This document shows, in pieces, positions 1 to 9,404 of a stretch of 64,000 nt of DNA. The position numbers and the translations under genes were made by a program. Source of the DNA: Kibdelosporangium philippinense (GTDB lineage Bacteria > Actinomycetota > Actinomycetes > Mycobacteriales > Pseudonocardiaceae); NCBI RefSeq assembly GCF_021390435.2, contig NZ_JAJVCN010000002.1:1736001-1800000 (forward strand), in the 5' to 3' direction. Each line of letters begins with the position of its first letter. The stretch's first letter is position 1. The notes beneath the pieces are model-generated. The model searched no databases and was not told the origin of the DNA. It saw only the letters and a program-made list of their open reading frames with translations.

Positions 1-90
1 GAGGCGTTCCGCGCCGACCAGGCCGCTGTCCGCAAGGCGACCCCCATCCTGCAGAAACGCCTGCAACTCAGCGGCACCACCAACTGGTAA
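1..90 (+). CDS. C-terminal tail of an unidentified protein (5' end outside window)
   Basis: An open frame runs from the first base to a TAA at 88-90 and encodes the last 29 residues, ending QLSGTTNW. The piece is too short to assign. It lies only 4 bases before the next start, in the same direction, so the two genes probably form an operon and may be translationally coupled. Confidence 0.5.
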   Translation, partial: EAFRADQAAVRKATPILQKRLQLSGTTNW

Positions 91-94
91 GCCG

Positions 95-484
95 ATGAAT
101 TCCCAGAACCAGACGAAACTGCGGCGCGAGATCGCCGCTGCCGGCACCGCCGCTGTCGCCAGGAACGGCTACGTCACCGCGATCGACGCGTTGCTCGCCA
201 CCGGCTGGCTTCGTCCTGAGAAAGTCGAGGACTGGCGGCGCGGCCGCGTGCCGTATCTGGAGCAGGTGACGGTCGCCAGCCTGTCCAAGATCAGTACGAC
301 GATGCGGATCTTCCGAAGCTGGGCCGAGAGCGAAGGCCTGCGCCCCAGCGAGACGGTCTACGTCAGTTGGACCAGGGATCGCCGTCGACTGCGGTTCTCC
401 AAATCGGGAGACCCGAACATCGAGCGCGCCTACCGCACCCACTGGCGGCCACCCAGGATGAACGGACACCGTGGGGAAGCCTGA
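95..484 (+). CDS. Hypothetical protein, 129 aa
   Basis: I do not recognise a family. The protein is basic and mostly helical, with no signal peptide or membrane segment. It has an arginine-rich middle (EDWRRGRVPYLEQV) and an arginine-rich C-terminus (RDRRRLRFSK, then YRTHWRPP). Third-position GC is high, consistent with real coding. The ATG at 95 follows the preceding stop by 4 bases. Its job cannot be read from context, because everything downstream is a broken gene and insertion sequences. Confidence 0.6.
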   Translation: MNSQNQTKLRREIAAAGTAAVARNGYVTAIDALLATGWLRPEKVEDWRRGRVPYLEQVTVASLSKISTTMRIFRSWAESEGLRPSETVYVSWTRDRRRLRFSKSGDPNIERAYRTHWRPPRMNGHRGEA

Positions 485-547
485 GCCGGCCGCCACATCG
501 GCGACGTCCGCCGACGACTTCTCGTCGTGTGACCACACGGCCCGACG

Positions 548-2132
548 TTACGTCGTCAGCTTGTGTAGCCGTTTGTTGATGGCCTCGGCGTCGAAGGGAA
601 CGGGTTCCTCCGGTTCGTCGGGGTTGTAGTACTCGATCGGGTTGTCGCCGTTGCCGGCGACGCATTCCGGTTGTGGTAGGTAGGGGGTGTTCGTGGAGGA
701 CCTTCTCCAGCACGATCTCGTGTTTCCAGCTCGCGCCGAGGTCGTAGGTGTGGGAGATCGTCGTCTTCGGGTGGGGCAGCGCCTGGTGCGACCGCATCGT
801 GTGCTCGGGCGTGGTCTCCTCAAGATCGTGGAAGGGGTCGGCATAGCGGCGGTGCCCCACGGTGAATATGTGCAGGTGGTCGTCGTCCCAGCCGAACAAC
901 GCCGTGATCACGTGGTGGAGCGTCTCCAGGGTGGCGTTCTCCGTGATCAGCACCCGGCGCCAGCATTGCCCGGACAGGGAGATCTTGAGTTGTTGAACTG
1001 GGATGGCCGACCCGGCCACGGCGGCGAGGGCTTCGGCGACATCCGTCGCGTGTGGGTGCCTGCTGCCGGCGATCAGGTCGATCCCGCCGGCATTCAGGTC
1101 GATTTCGGTGGAATCGAGCGCATCCGTGGCGGTGTAGCGTGCGGCGGCGACACCGTGGTGGACGAGATCGGCGTGGGCGTACTCGGTGGCCAGCCAGACC
1201 AGGTCCTCGGCGCCGGGGCGTGGCGCCAGTTCGTTTTGGTGTGCCAGGAGACGGGTGTGCGCGGCCAGGTTGTCGGGCAACGGTTCGGTGGCGCGCAGCG
1301 CGGCGATCGCGTCGTCTCCCAAGCCGCTGATCAGGTCGACGGCCGTGATCCGTTCGGCCGGGGTCGCGTCGGTGGCGGCCCGGACAAGTTCGGCCACGAT
1401 CTGGTGCGCGGTGCGTTCGCCGAACCAGCGGCGGGCCCGGTTCCACGAGTCGACCTCGTCGGTGCCGGTCAGCAGACCCAGCAGGTCGGCCGCCGGTAGC
1501 TCGGGGGTGATCTGCGGCGGTACCACCTTCCGCAGCTCCGCGTGAACCCAGGTGCCCAGCGGTGTCAGCCGCGTTCCTTCCATGGCGCCGAACAGGCGCA
1601 GCAGAGCCAGCGTGGCTTCGGCCGGGTGGACTCGGCCATGGCGCTGCGGGTCCGCCCGGATGTCCCAGTCGCCGCGGTCGTACATGACGTGGCCGACGCG
1701 GCGCTGCAAGCCCCAGCCCTCGTCGACATGCTCGCTGGTCACCACGTCCATCGTCACCAAGGCAGTGATGCGGGGGTCGACGCCGATGGTGTCGGCGGCC
1801 TCGGCAGCAAGCAGCGCCTGCAATCCCGCCCACCAAGCGGCCAGCGGGTCCTCCAGCCGACCGGCCCGGACCGCGCGGTCGCCTGCGATCGCGATCAGAC
1901 CGGCGGTGACTGCCGTGAGCCACGGCCGGTGCACCTCGGGCTTGTCCGCAGCCCGTCGAACCTTCGCGCGTGTGAACATCCCCAGCGCTGACGCGGCAGC
2001 AGGAACATCAGCGGGCCGAAGCGACCCACCGGGCGTGACAGGTACGCCGACCTCGCCCACCCACCCGGCCAGACGAACCGCCGCCACGACCACGGGACAG
2101 GCGCCGGCAACGCGCGAAAGATCCGAAGACAT
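548..2132 (-). pseudogene. Plasmid pRiA4b ORF-3-like protein, frameshifted
   Basis: The first ~500 codons read as a pRiA4b ORF-3 family protein. An N-terminal region (AAVRLAGWVGEVGVPVTPGG) leads to a C-terminal domain with the family pattern KISLSGQCWRRVLI, TLETLHHVIT, then LFGWDDDHLHIF. Near 685-700 the frame is lost: HEHPLP should continue as LPQPECVAGNGDNPIEYYNP, but that stretch is in another frame, which ends at the TAA at 548-550. The likely lesion is a one-base change in a run of five C residues. The ATG at 2132 is chosen because family-like sequence begins shortly after it. Function of the family is poorly known. It could also be a sequencing error. Confidence 0.7.
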
Positions 2133-2791
2133 CTGGCCGAAGATACCGACGACCTGGCCGCCGGCGCGCTGGCGGGTAGGGCGGCCTCCGTGCGGGATGC
2201 CGATCACTACCTTGCGGGCATGCTCAACCGTGCCTCCGTCAGGATCGTTCGGGATGTCCGTGAATGGTTGTCCGGTCTGGCTGACCATGGCGTGTCCGAA
2301 GTTGACCGGCTGCCTGGCGGGGACGCGGTCTGTTGCGTCGAGGTTCTGCTCGAGGCACGGGAGAACTGGCTCAGCATTCCCGACGCCACGTTGTGGAAGA
2401 CCGGTAACGCGCGTCGGCTGCTCCCCGGCTCCCCGATGTCTACCGGCTGACCGAGCACGGCCCCGCCGTGCTGCGGGTGCGTTGACGGGTATCAACGGTG
2501 TGCCGAGAGTGCACCACAAGGCGCTGCCGATCGATCCGTTCGATTCGGGAGCTGCTGCACTGTCGGGCACAACCGTGATCTTGTCAGGCTCTGGACAAGC
2601 AAATGTCCTATGTGGAGGCGATAGGTGCCGCTGGTGATCGCCGGCCGTCGGCCAATGGCCGTCATCGAACCTGGGTATCTACTGCTGGTGGACTCGAGAC
2701 AGTGAAGAGGTTTGCCCACCTGGGTGACGCCTGCGAGGTGGGTTGCGGGAGAGTTCTCTGGTGAGAGAGTACATTGGGACGAAAGTCATCC
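2133..2791. other. Region without a confident gene
   Basis: About 660 bases between the pRiA4b-like pseudogene and the IS21 end. The + strand has an open frame at 2190-2450 whose translation has a plausible helical character (VRDADHYLAGMLNRAS, VRDVREWLSGLADHG). It has no recognisable family, and the opposite strand is also open, so I do not call it. It could be the end of a gene truncated by past insertions. Confidence 0.3.
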
Positions 2792-2811
2792 TGTCAACGG
2801 CGGCCGAATGT

Positions 2812-4558
2812 GGGTTCTGGCACGGTTTCCGTGATTTGGCCCGTCAGGTCAGTCGGCGAGTAGGACGCGTTTGCGGAGCAGGTCGGGTTTGGCGCGGCCG
2901 AACATCTGACGTTTGAGCATCTTCAGGCGGTTCACATGGCCTTCGACGATCCCGCTGTTCCACGGCAGGGTGAGCCCAGCGGTGACCGCGTCCAGATCAC
3001 GGCGCAAACCGCGGACGAACGAGTGAAGTGCTGGCTGGTCGTCGGCGTCGACGGCGGTCATCCACGCCTCCAACTCGTGACCGCGTCGGTCACACATCAT
3101 GGCGGCGAAGGAGCGAACGTGGTTGGCCAATGCGGCCAGGTGGGAACTGGCCGCGAGAACAGCGTCCAGCTTCTGCTGGGCAGTCCCGTCCATGGTCGGC
3201 GGATCGGTCATGATCCAGCCGACGACACGACGGACTGAGGGCGGCTTGCGCGGCGGCTGGGGAGCACACGAGGTCGTGCGGAACTGGCTTAAGTATTGGC
3301 GCACCAGGGTTTGGCCGCCGCGATAGCCGCGTACGGTGATCTCAGCGAACAGGGCGGTGGCGTTGGTGCAGCCCTCGTTCCAGCGCTGGTGCAGGTACGG
3401 AGCGAACGGCTCAAGGACGCTGGTCCGACGCCCAGTTCCATTGCGGGTCAACAACTCTTCGACGCCCTCGGCCCGCGCGAAGCGGCGGACGGTGCCGCGC
3501 GAGAGACCAAGCCGCCGGCAGATTTCCCTGATCGCAGTGCCGTCAGCTAAGAGCGCATGCACGGCCGCGTGCCGTTCGCGCTCGAACAGCCCACCGATCC
3601 GACCGGACTGCCGAGGCAACCGGTGCCGCGGGAGGCGGGTCCCCGGCTGGGTCAGGTTGCCCGTCACTGTCGGCCTGGCCTTCCGTGCTGCTGCTGGTGA
3701 CGACGGTCACGGCGGCGGTCAAGCAGTCCTGGTGTCTGGCCACGGAGCGCTCGACGGCCTCGGCCAGGTTGTTCCAGATGTGCCACCGATCGGCGACCTG
3801 GATGGCGTCTGGTGCGCCGTCGCGAGCGCCATCGGCGTAGGCGCTGGCTCGGTCTCGGCAGACGATCTGCACGCCGGGATGGGCGCGCAGCCACTCGGCC
3901 AGTGTCTGGGCGGTGCGGTCGGTGAGCAGGTCGACCGGGCGGTGCGACTCGATGTCGACCAGGAGCGTGCCGTAGTGGTGACCTCGACGCAGGGCGAAGT
4001 CGTCCACGCCGAGCACTCTCGGTGTGGATCGGTCAGGGTCGGGAAGGCCACGAAGGATCCGAAGCAGCGTCATCCGGCTGACCGATGCCGCCAAGTGCCG
4101 AGTCAGCCGGGCGCCGGCACGGCCACCGAGCGCTAACGCGACCGCGGCCAGCGCCCGCTGCAAGATCGGAGTCCGGCGGGCGTGGCGGGATGCCAGCTCG
4201 GGTACCTGTTCGGCGAACGTCTTCTTGGTGCACTCGGCGTTGTCGCAGAACAACCGTCGTACTTGCAGCCGGATCAGCACTTCCTGACCTGCGGTGGCGG
4301 TGTCGGACAGATGGCGGTTGTAGCGGCTGTGCACTCTGCTCGAGGCAGTCCCGCAGCCAGGGCACGGCGCTGGCGTCTGGTTGGTGCGTGCCTCGATGCG
4401 CACCGCTGGCCCCGTCGTCCGCACCGCTTCGATCTGCACCTGGCTCAGGTGCGGCCAGAGAACCCGAACCACATCAAGATCAACGCACGTCACCCATGAT
4501 CAACCACCAGGCGGCTGGCGCGAGGGCCGGGCCCATCACGGAAACCGTGCCAGAACCC
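2812..4558 (-). mobile_element. ISL3-family insertion sequence, complete ends
   Basis: The ends are about 30-bp inverted repeats. The left end (2812-2842) and the reverse complement of the right end (4529-4558) both start GGGTTCTGGCACGG and continue TTTCCGTGAT. The element is flanked by a direct repeat GAATGT (2806-2811 and 4559-4564), consistent with most of the 8-bp target duplication typical of ISL3. The element sits in the tip of an IS21 remnant. Confidence 0.8.
2849..4493 (-). pseudogene. ISL3-family transposase, split by a frameshift
   Basis: The first frame (4493 down to about 3670) carries an N-terminal zinc-finger region (PCPGCG, then CDNAECTKK) and the start of the DDE domain (VLGVDDFALRRGHHYG, ADRWHIWNNL). 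The second frame (about 3667 down to 2849) continues with an HTH-like stretch (EICRRLGLSRGTVRRFARA) and the family C-terminus with the last acidic residue (NSGIVEGHVNRLKMLKRQMFG). Together they give a normal full-length ISL3 transposase of about 540 residues. The two frames overlap at 3543-3667. This could be a disabling frameshift or programmed frameshifting, which the intact ends leave open. Confidence 0.75.
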
Positions 4559-4617
4559 GAATGTGGACCCAGCTAGGTCGCCCGGAAATGGACCCACCCT
4601 TTGGTTGATGTTGGTCT

Positions 4618-4887
4618 CTAGTCGTTGGTTTTGGCTGCGGGGACGCGGCCGAGGTCGCGGTCTTTGAGGCGGTAGCTGTCTCCCTTCATCGAGATCACTT
4701 CGGCGTGGTGGACCAGTCGGTCGATCATGGCCGCGGCGACGATGTCGTCGCCGAAGACCTCGCCCCAGCGGCCGAAGGGTTTGTTGCTGGTGACGATCAG
4801 GCTGGCTCGTTCGTAGCGGGATGAGACGAGCTGGAAGAACAGGTTGGCTGCTTCGGCTTCGAAGGGGATGTAGCCGACCTCGTCAAT
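4618..4887 (-). pseudogene. istB: istB C-terminal fragment (IS21 helper ATPase)
   Basis: The frame reads IDEVGYIPFEAEAANLFFQL, then SNKPFGRWGEVFGDD and ends VPAAKTND before TAG at 4618-4620. This is the IstB AAA+ ATPase from Walker B onward. The N-terminal half with Walker A is missing. The frame starts exactly at the ATT-GAC codons of the Walker B motif, where the recombinase-trio element ends, and a TAG lies immediately upstream in the same frame. Confidence 0.8.
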
Positions 4888-4963
4888 CTATGCCGAACTC
4901 GGCATAGATTGACCTATCCCGACGCTGCGACTATGCCGAGCCTGCGATGGCGTGAGAACGAAA
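4882..4963. repeat. RIT left inverted repeat with terminal palindrome
   Basis: The outermost 30 bases form a palindrome, TCAATCTATGCCGA and its reverse complement around a 2-base centre (AC here, GT when the right end is read from outside). The inner part repeats the box CTATGCCGAG and ends GCGTGAGAACGAAA. Apart from the centre bases it matches the reverse complement of 8229-8310 without a mismatch that I can find. Confidence 0.9.
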
Positions 4964-5017
4964 ACCGTTGCGGTGGTGGGGATCTGGCGAGTGGGGCGAG
5001 TGTAGCGGTCGGCATAG

Positions 5018-6007
5018 TCACAGGCTTTCGAGGAAGACGAGCAGCTTGTCTCCGGGCTGGTAGCGGCCAGGTGCGGCGCACGGCGGTGTTGTGGCATCGA
5101 GGGCACGTTGTTTGATGGTCATGTCGGCATGCAGGTAGATACTGGTGGAACGTGGATCCGCGTGGCCAAGCCAAAGCGCGATCACCGCGGTGTCGACCCC
5201 GGCCTGCAGCAACGACATCGCGCAACTGTGCCGCAGTACGTGTGGATGTAGCTGCTCCGGCCGGATCGTGGGACATGCCCGTCCAGCGGCGGCCGCGTGC
5301 AAGCGGACGAGGCGCTCGACGGCGTCAACGCTGAGCCGCCGGCCGGTGCGGGTCGGGAACAACGGCTGGTCGTTGCGACCGTTGCGTTCGGTCATCCAGA
5401 CCCGCAAGACAGCCTGGGTGCCCGTGGTCAGGGGAACGGCCCGGCGTTTTCGGCCCTTGCCGAGGCATCGGACGCTGGCTCCGTCTCCGAAGGTGACGTC
5501 GTCACAGTTGAGTCCGATCAGTTCGGACACGCGCAGCCCGGTCTGGACGGCCATTAGCAGCAGGGCGCGGTCGCGGCGGCCCTCCCAGCGACCGGTATTG
5601 GGTGCGTCGACAAGGGCGTCGATCTCGGTCGCGGTGAGGAACGCGATGAGCTGCTTATCGAACCGTTTGGCGGGGACCGCCAACACTCGCTGGATCAGTT
5701 CGGCGTGCTCAGGGTGACGCAGCGCGGCGAACGCGAACAGCGACCGGATGGCGGTCAGTCGCAAGTTGCGGGTGCGCGGACTGTTGCGCCGATCGCTTTC
5801 CAGATGGTCGAGGAACGCCGCGACCAGGTTGGCATCGAGGTCGCTCCAGTCCAAAGTGGTCGGTGGCTTTCCGGTCTGCTGCTGCACGAATCTGAGCAGC
5901 AGCTTGAGCGAATCACGGTAGGACGCGATCGTGCGGGGGCTGACTTGCCGCTGGTTGGTTAGCCGCTCGGTGAAGAACGCTTGCATCGTGGGCGCGATCG
6001 AGCTCAT
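5018..6007 (-). CDS. Tyrosine recombinase RitC (third of trio)
   Basis: A phage-integrase-family recombinase of 329 residues. An N-terminal SAM-like core-binding domain (SPRTIASYRDSLKLLLRF) is followed by a catalytic domain with Arg in TGLRVSELIGL, the His-x-x-Arg box HVLRHSCAMSLLQAG, and His plus the nucleophile Tyr in LGHADPRSTSIYLH. ATG at 6005-6007 overlaps the stop of the second recombinase in an ATGA (6004-6007), which fixes the start and implies translational coupling. A longer upstream frame exists but would lie inside the second gene. Confidence 0.85.
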   Translation of the reverse strand: MSSIAPTMQAFFTERLTNQRQVSPRTIASYRDSLKLLLRFVQQQTGKPPTTLDWSDLDANLVAAFLDHLESDRRNSPRTRNLRLTAIRSLFAFAALRHPEHAELIQRVLAVPAKRFDKQLIAFLTATEIDALVDAPNTGRWEGRRDRALLLMAVQTGLRVSELIGLNCDDVTFGDGASVRCLGKGRKRRAVPLTTGTQAVLRVWMTERNGRNDQPLFPTRTGRRLSVDAVERLVRLHAAAAGRACPTIRPEQLHPHVLRHSCAMSLLQAGVDTAVIALWLGHADPRSTSIYLHADMTIKQRALDATTPPCAAPGRYQPGDKLLVFLESL

Positions 6008-6933
6008 CGGGTGCTCGCCTCCCGCCCGGATTCCAGCCGGTGTGCGGCCAGGGCCAATAGTTCCGGCGCGGCCGACAGGTACCAGTAGGTCCATCGCGGG
6101 TCTCGATGACCGAGATAGGTCGACAGCACCGGCAGTCGGGCGTCGACGTCTTCTCCGGCCCGATACCAGCCGATCAGGGTGCGCACCGCGAATGTGCGAC
6201 GAAGGTCGTGAATTCGCGGCGGGCAGGCCGCACCGGTTCCGATTCCCGCGCTGTCGCACAGGTTTCGGAACACCGCGTGGATCGTGGGATAGACCATCCT
6301 GTTGCCCCGGATCGAGACAAAGAAGCTCACGGTCGTGGGCTTGCGGTGAACCTCGTCGCGCCGGCGGGCGTAGTGGTGCAGCGCGGTCAGCACTGATGCC
6401 TGCACCGGCACCAGGCGAGACTTGCCGAACTTCGACTCACGGATCGTCAGCACCGCGTCGGTATCGTCGACGTCGCCGCGGTCGAGCCGGATCGCCTCGC
6501 CGACCCGCATGCCGGTGGCCGCGAGCAGTCCGAGCAGCGTGTGGTGGGTCGCTGAGGCGAACCGGGTCCGCAGGCTCTGTGCTCCGGTCAGCAGCGTGTC
6601 AATGTCGGCCGGGCTGAAGATAAACGGCTCGTGGCGACGTCGCCAGGAGGCGACCAGCCCGAACGGCGGGATCTCGGTGCGCGGGTCGAGCCCGGCCAAG
6701 TGCCGGGCGAAGCCGCGCGCGATCGTCATCCGACGCGCCGCCATCGTGGTCGACGGGTCCACCTCGGGCGCGTTCGCCCATTCCACCGCGGCGGCCACGG
6801 TCACCGTCACCAGGCCGGCGTTGTCGAGGAAGGCGACGAAACGCGGCAATAGCCGATGGTATTCGGCCAGGTCGTGGCCCAGGCGATTGCGCAGCCGCAG
6901 GTAGTCCGCTGCGGCCTTTGCCAGCGCGCTCAT
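6004..6933 (-). CDS. Tyrosine recombinase RitB (second of trio)
   Basis: 309 residues. The N-terminal core-binding domain (YLRLRNRLGHDLAEYHRLLP) is followed by the catalytic domain: Arg in TGMRVGEAIRL, Lys region in ESKFGKSRLVPV, the box HDLRRTFAVRTL, and LGHRDPRWTYWYLS with the nucleophile Tyr. ATG overlaps the stop of the first gene by 4 bases (6930-6933), and its own stop overlaps the third start. In this family the three proteins are presumed to act together on the terminal repeats. Confidence 0.85.
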   Translation of the reverse strand: MSALAKAAADYLRLRNRLGHDLAEYHRLLPRFVAFLDNAGLVTVTVAAAVEWANAPEVDPSTTMAARRMTIARGFARHLAGLDPRTEIPPFGLVASWRRRHEPFIFSPADIDTLLTGAQSLRTRFASATHHTLLGLLAATGMRVGEAIRLDRGDVDDTDAVLTIRESKFGKSRLVPVQASVLTALHHYARRRDEVHRKPTTVSFFVSIRGNRMVYPTIHAVFRNLCDSAGIGTGAACPPRIHDLRRTFAVRTLIGWYRAGEDVDARLPVLSTYLGHRDPRWTYWYLSAAPELLALAAHRLESGREASTR

Positions 6934-8123
6934 CGCCGCTCTCCCGGCCAGGGCAGAGCGATCGACCGCAGCGTTGCCAGGTCGACCTTGGCATAGAGCG
7001 CGGTGGTGGCCAGGTCACGATGGCGAAGCACCTGACCGATATCGACGAGCTTCACTCCGCGCCGCAGCATCTCGGTGGCCAGCGAGTGCCGCAGCCGATG
7101 GGCGCCGACTCGGCGCAGCCCGGCCCGGTCGCACGCGCGGCGCGTCACGTCACTGACCAGGTCCGGCCGGATTCCCCGCCGCGGTGCCTTGCAGGAGAGG
7201 AACACCGAGCGCACCGAGGTCGCTGGCCGGACGTCGGCGAGGTAATCAGCTAACGCCTGACCGACATCAGCAGGCAGCGGCATCCCGTCTTCGCGGGACG
7301 CCTTGCCGCGCAGGATGATCCGGCCGCCGCGCCAATCGATATCGCCCAGCTTCAGCCGCGCCACCTCGATCGAGCGCAGCCCTAGCCGCGCGACCAGCAT
7401 CAAAATCGCGTAGTCGCGTACCTGCACCGGGCCGCACCGATCACAGCTGTCCAGCAACCGCTGCACATGGCCGGCGGGCAACGCCTTGGGAATGCTCGTG
7501 TCGCGCCACCCTGCGACCGGGGGAACCGCCGTGGTCAGCAAGTGCGGCGTCAACCCGCGCACATACAAGAACTTCAGCAGCGACCGCAGTTCGGCCACCC
7601 GGCCCTTGGCCGAGCCGACACTGACGCGTTCGCTCTCGCGCAACAAGAACGTCACCACCTGCGCCCCGCTCAACGCCCCGAGTTCGATGGCGTCGTCGGT
7701 CAGCTGTTGCAGGAACCAGCGGGCGAGATTCTCGTATCGGATGATCGTCATCTCCGCCAAACCCCGCTCCGCAGCAAGCCATCCGCGGTAGTCGACCAGC
7801 AACCTCTCCAGCGCCGATTCCGACGCGGGCGGGTCTCCGATCACCTCTTCGCCGCGCAGGAACCGCAGCAACGGTGCGAAACTCTTGACACTCGGCACCT
7901 TGCGCCGCCCCGCAGCCAGGCAATCGCTACCGAAGTCGGCGATCACCGCCGAAGACAGTTGGCCCGGCTGCACGTCGTGCTCCTGCATCCACCGGCCCAG
8001 CGCGCCCATGTCCGTCAGCATGTTGCCTACTGCCAGAACCGAATACCCCTGCTCCGACAAGCTCGTTCGGAAACCCGAGACAAACGGCCCCATCCGACCA
8101 GGCTTCCTCCTCGTTCCAGACAT
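6930..8123 (-). CDS. Tyrosine recombinase RitA (first of trio)
   Basis: 397 residues from ATG at 8121-8123, which is preceded by a good ribosome site (GGAGGCGAG). The frame stays open to 8240, but that extension runs into the terminal repeat and lacks family sequence. Core-binding domain near residues 60-180; catalytic domain with Arg in ARLGLRSIEVARL, box HRLRHSLATEMLRRG, and LRHRDLATTALYAK with Tyr. As the first gene, its promoter should lie within 8124-8230, next to the terminal repeat, so recombinase binding could regulate expression. Confidence 0.85.
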   Translation of the reverse strand: MSGTRRKPGRMGPFVSGFRTSLSEQGYSVLAVGNMLTDMGALGRWMQEHDVQPGQLSSAVIADFGSDCLAAGRRKVPSVKSFAPLLRFLRGEEVIGDPPASESALERLLVDYRGWLAAERGLAEMTIIRYENLARWFLQQLTDDAIELGALSGAQVVTFLLRESERVSVGSAKGRVAELRSLLKFLYVRGLTPHLLTTAVPPVAGWRDTSIPKALPAGHVQRLLDSCDRCGPVQVRDYAILMLVARLGLRSIEVARLKLGDIDWRGGRIILRGKASREDGMPLPADVGQALADYLADVRPATSVRSVFLSCKAPRRGIRPDLVSDVTRRACDRAGLRRVGAHRLRHSLATEMLRRGVKLVDIGQVLRHRDLATTALYAKVDLATLRSIALPWPGERR

Positions 8124-8228
8124 GACCTCGCCTCCGTCCTGGAGCACCCTGCTCCGACACCAGAAGCGTCCACCTCCGACCGGAACTATGCCGACCAAAC
8201 AGCAGCGCGGAGACCAATCACCCTGCGC

Positions 8229-8310
8229 TTTCGTTCTCACGCCATCGCAGGCTCGGCATAGTCGCAGCGTCGGGATAGGTCAATCTATGCCGAACTCGGC
8301 ATAGATTGAC
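8229..8310. repeat. RIT right inverted repeat with terminal palindrome
   Basis: Reverse complement of the left repeat at 4882-4963, differing only in the two bases at the palindrome centre. A subterminal box ACTATGCCGACC occurs at 8186-8197 and, inverted, near 5005-5016 at the other end. Such repeated TATGCCGA boxes are probably recombinase-binding sites. Confidence 0.85.
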
Positions 8311-8565
8311 GACATTGGGCTGCTGCCGGTCAGCCCGGATGCCGCCGAAGGCTTCTACAGGCTGGTCGATGCCGCCTACGAACGACGAGCCCTCGCTGTC
8401 AGCTCGAACCTGCACCCGTCCGGGTTCGACGAAATCATGCCCAAAACCCTGGCCACCGCGACGGTCGACCGGCTGCTGCACCACGCCCACGTCGTGGTCA
8501 CCCAAGGTGACAACTTCCGGCTCGCCCAGGCCACCTCCGGCAAGGGGGTGACGCCCTTGACCTGA
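8305..8565 (+). pseudogene. istB: Second istB C-terminal fragment
   Basis: The frame starts at ATT GAC next to the RIT element and reads IDDIGLLPVSPDAAEGFYRL, later PKTLATATVDRLLHHAH and GKGVTPLT before TGA at 8563-8565. It is the Walker B-to-end part of an IstB ATPase from a different IS21 subfamily than the fragment at 4618-4887. It points away from that fragment. No N-terminal half is present. Confidence 0.8.
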
Positions 8566-8687
8566 TCCCAGCCCCAACCAAAGGCGGGAAATATCTGGCC
8601 GCCGTTGGGGAGAACAGGTGGCCACCAGCGGGGAGAACTCCAGGCCGTCTATGGGGAAAACTGAAAGGCCATTGACATTCGAACCCC
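8566..8687. repeat. IS21 right-end repeats
   Basis: Noncoding end of the second IS21. It has repeated motifs GGGGAGAAC/GGGGAGAACTC/GGGGAAAACTG with interspersed TGGCC, typical of transposase-binding repeats at IS21 ends. The terminus reads CCATTGACA at 8687, which inverted gives TGTCAATGG, like the start of the left remnant at 2792. Confidence 0.6.
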
Positions 8688-9404
8688 GCCCTGCTGGCCA
8701 GCTCAACGCGAGGCCGCATGGCACGCGGCGTCCCCCACATGCGAGACGCATGGTCGACACCGAGTGCAAATGGCAGCGCGAAATCCATCGCTAAAGAGGC
8801 ACTGCGCCTGCGCGTCGGTTCCCGGCGTCGATCATGTTCCCGCCGTGCGACGTCCGGGGTCGCTGGCGTCGGCATTTTCACTCCAGTGAGGTCGATCGTG
8901 AACGTGTCAGACGGCGCCGGGCGGAGAGGACAAGCCGATGACATCCAGTGACATCGAGCGACGCCAGTGATGCGCAGGAGGCCCGGTTCAAATCACGGCC
9001 CACACACTCACCGGGCACCACGTGTCGGAGACCGTGCGGCCGGGCGACACCGGTGCCGAGTTGGCCGCCACGACGGTCAAGCACTTCGTGGCCAAGGGCG
9101 AGCTGGTTCCGGAGGACTACGCGCTGACCCTGCCGCGCAGAGGCGGTGAAGCCGAGCTCGACCAGAGTGGACCCACGATGCCGACTTCTGAAGCTACGCC
9201 GCGGACATTAGGGCCGTGGGGCTCCGGTTCCTTTGGATCTACAGAGGCGGACGTGCTGGGGTTACTGGGAGCAGACCCAGAGACCTCAGTATGCGTCCGG
9301 TATCGGCCCCGTCAATGATCATGTAGAAACGGGGGTGGCGGGCGTCGTGGGCGTAGGCGTCCATCATGCTGGACCGTTCCCGGTTTGGTGGACACGAGGG
9401 GTAG
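8688..9404. other. Region with scraps only
   Basis: I see no intact gene. A short coding-like stretch at 9022-9165 (+) starts MSETVRPGDTGAELAATT and reads on as HFVAKGELVPEDYALTLPR; I do not recognise it and it may be the tail of a truncated gene. Near 9387 TGGTGGACACGAGG looks like an IS3-family left end that belongs to the following orfA. A tRNA-like GGTTCAAATC at about 8984 has no supporting stems. Confidence 0.35.

Larger units (their letters stand above)
2792..4887 (-). mobile_element. Left IS21-family remnant, interrupted by an ISL3 copy
   Basis: The outer end starts TGTCAACGGCGGCC at 2792 and resembles the outer end of the second IS21 remnant at 8687, which reads TGTCAATGGCC inward. 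Inside it are end-type repeats containing TGGACCCA (4563-4600) and the C-terminal part of istB. The istA gene and the istB N-terminus are absent. An ISL3 element is inserted in the tip, and the inner boundary is the recombinase-trio element at 4882. Confidence 0.6.
4882..8310 (-). mobile_element. RIT element (three tandem tyrosine recombinases)
   Basis: Three overlapping tyrosine-recombinase genes in one orientation lie between 82-bp near-perfect inverted repeats (4882-4963 and 8229-8310). This is the layout known for Recombinases-in-Trio elements. The ends abut two different istB fragments, each beginning at its Walker B codons (ATT GAC). Total length is about 3.4 kb with no cargo. All three recombinases look intact, so the element may still be active. 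Confidence 0.85.

Noticed and set aside
8960..9010. tRNA-like GGTTCAAATC
   Set aside because: The flanking bases do not form a T stem, and no acceptor, D or anticodon arms can be drawn.
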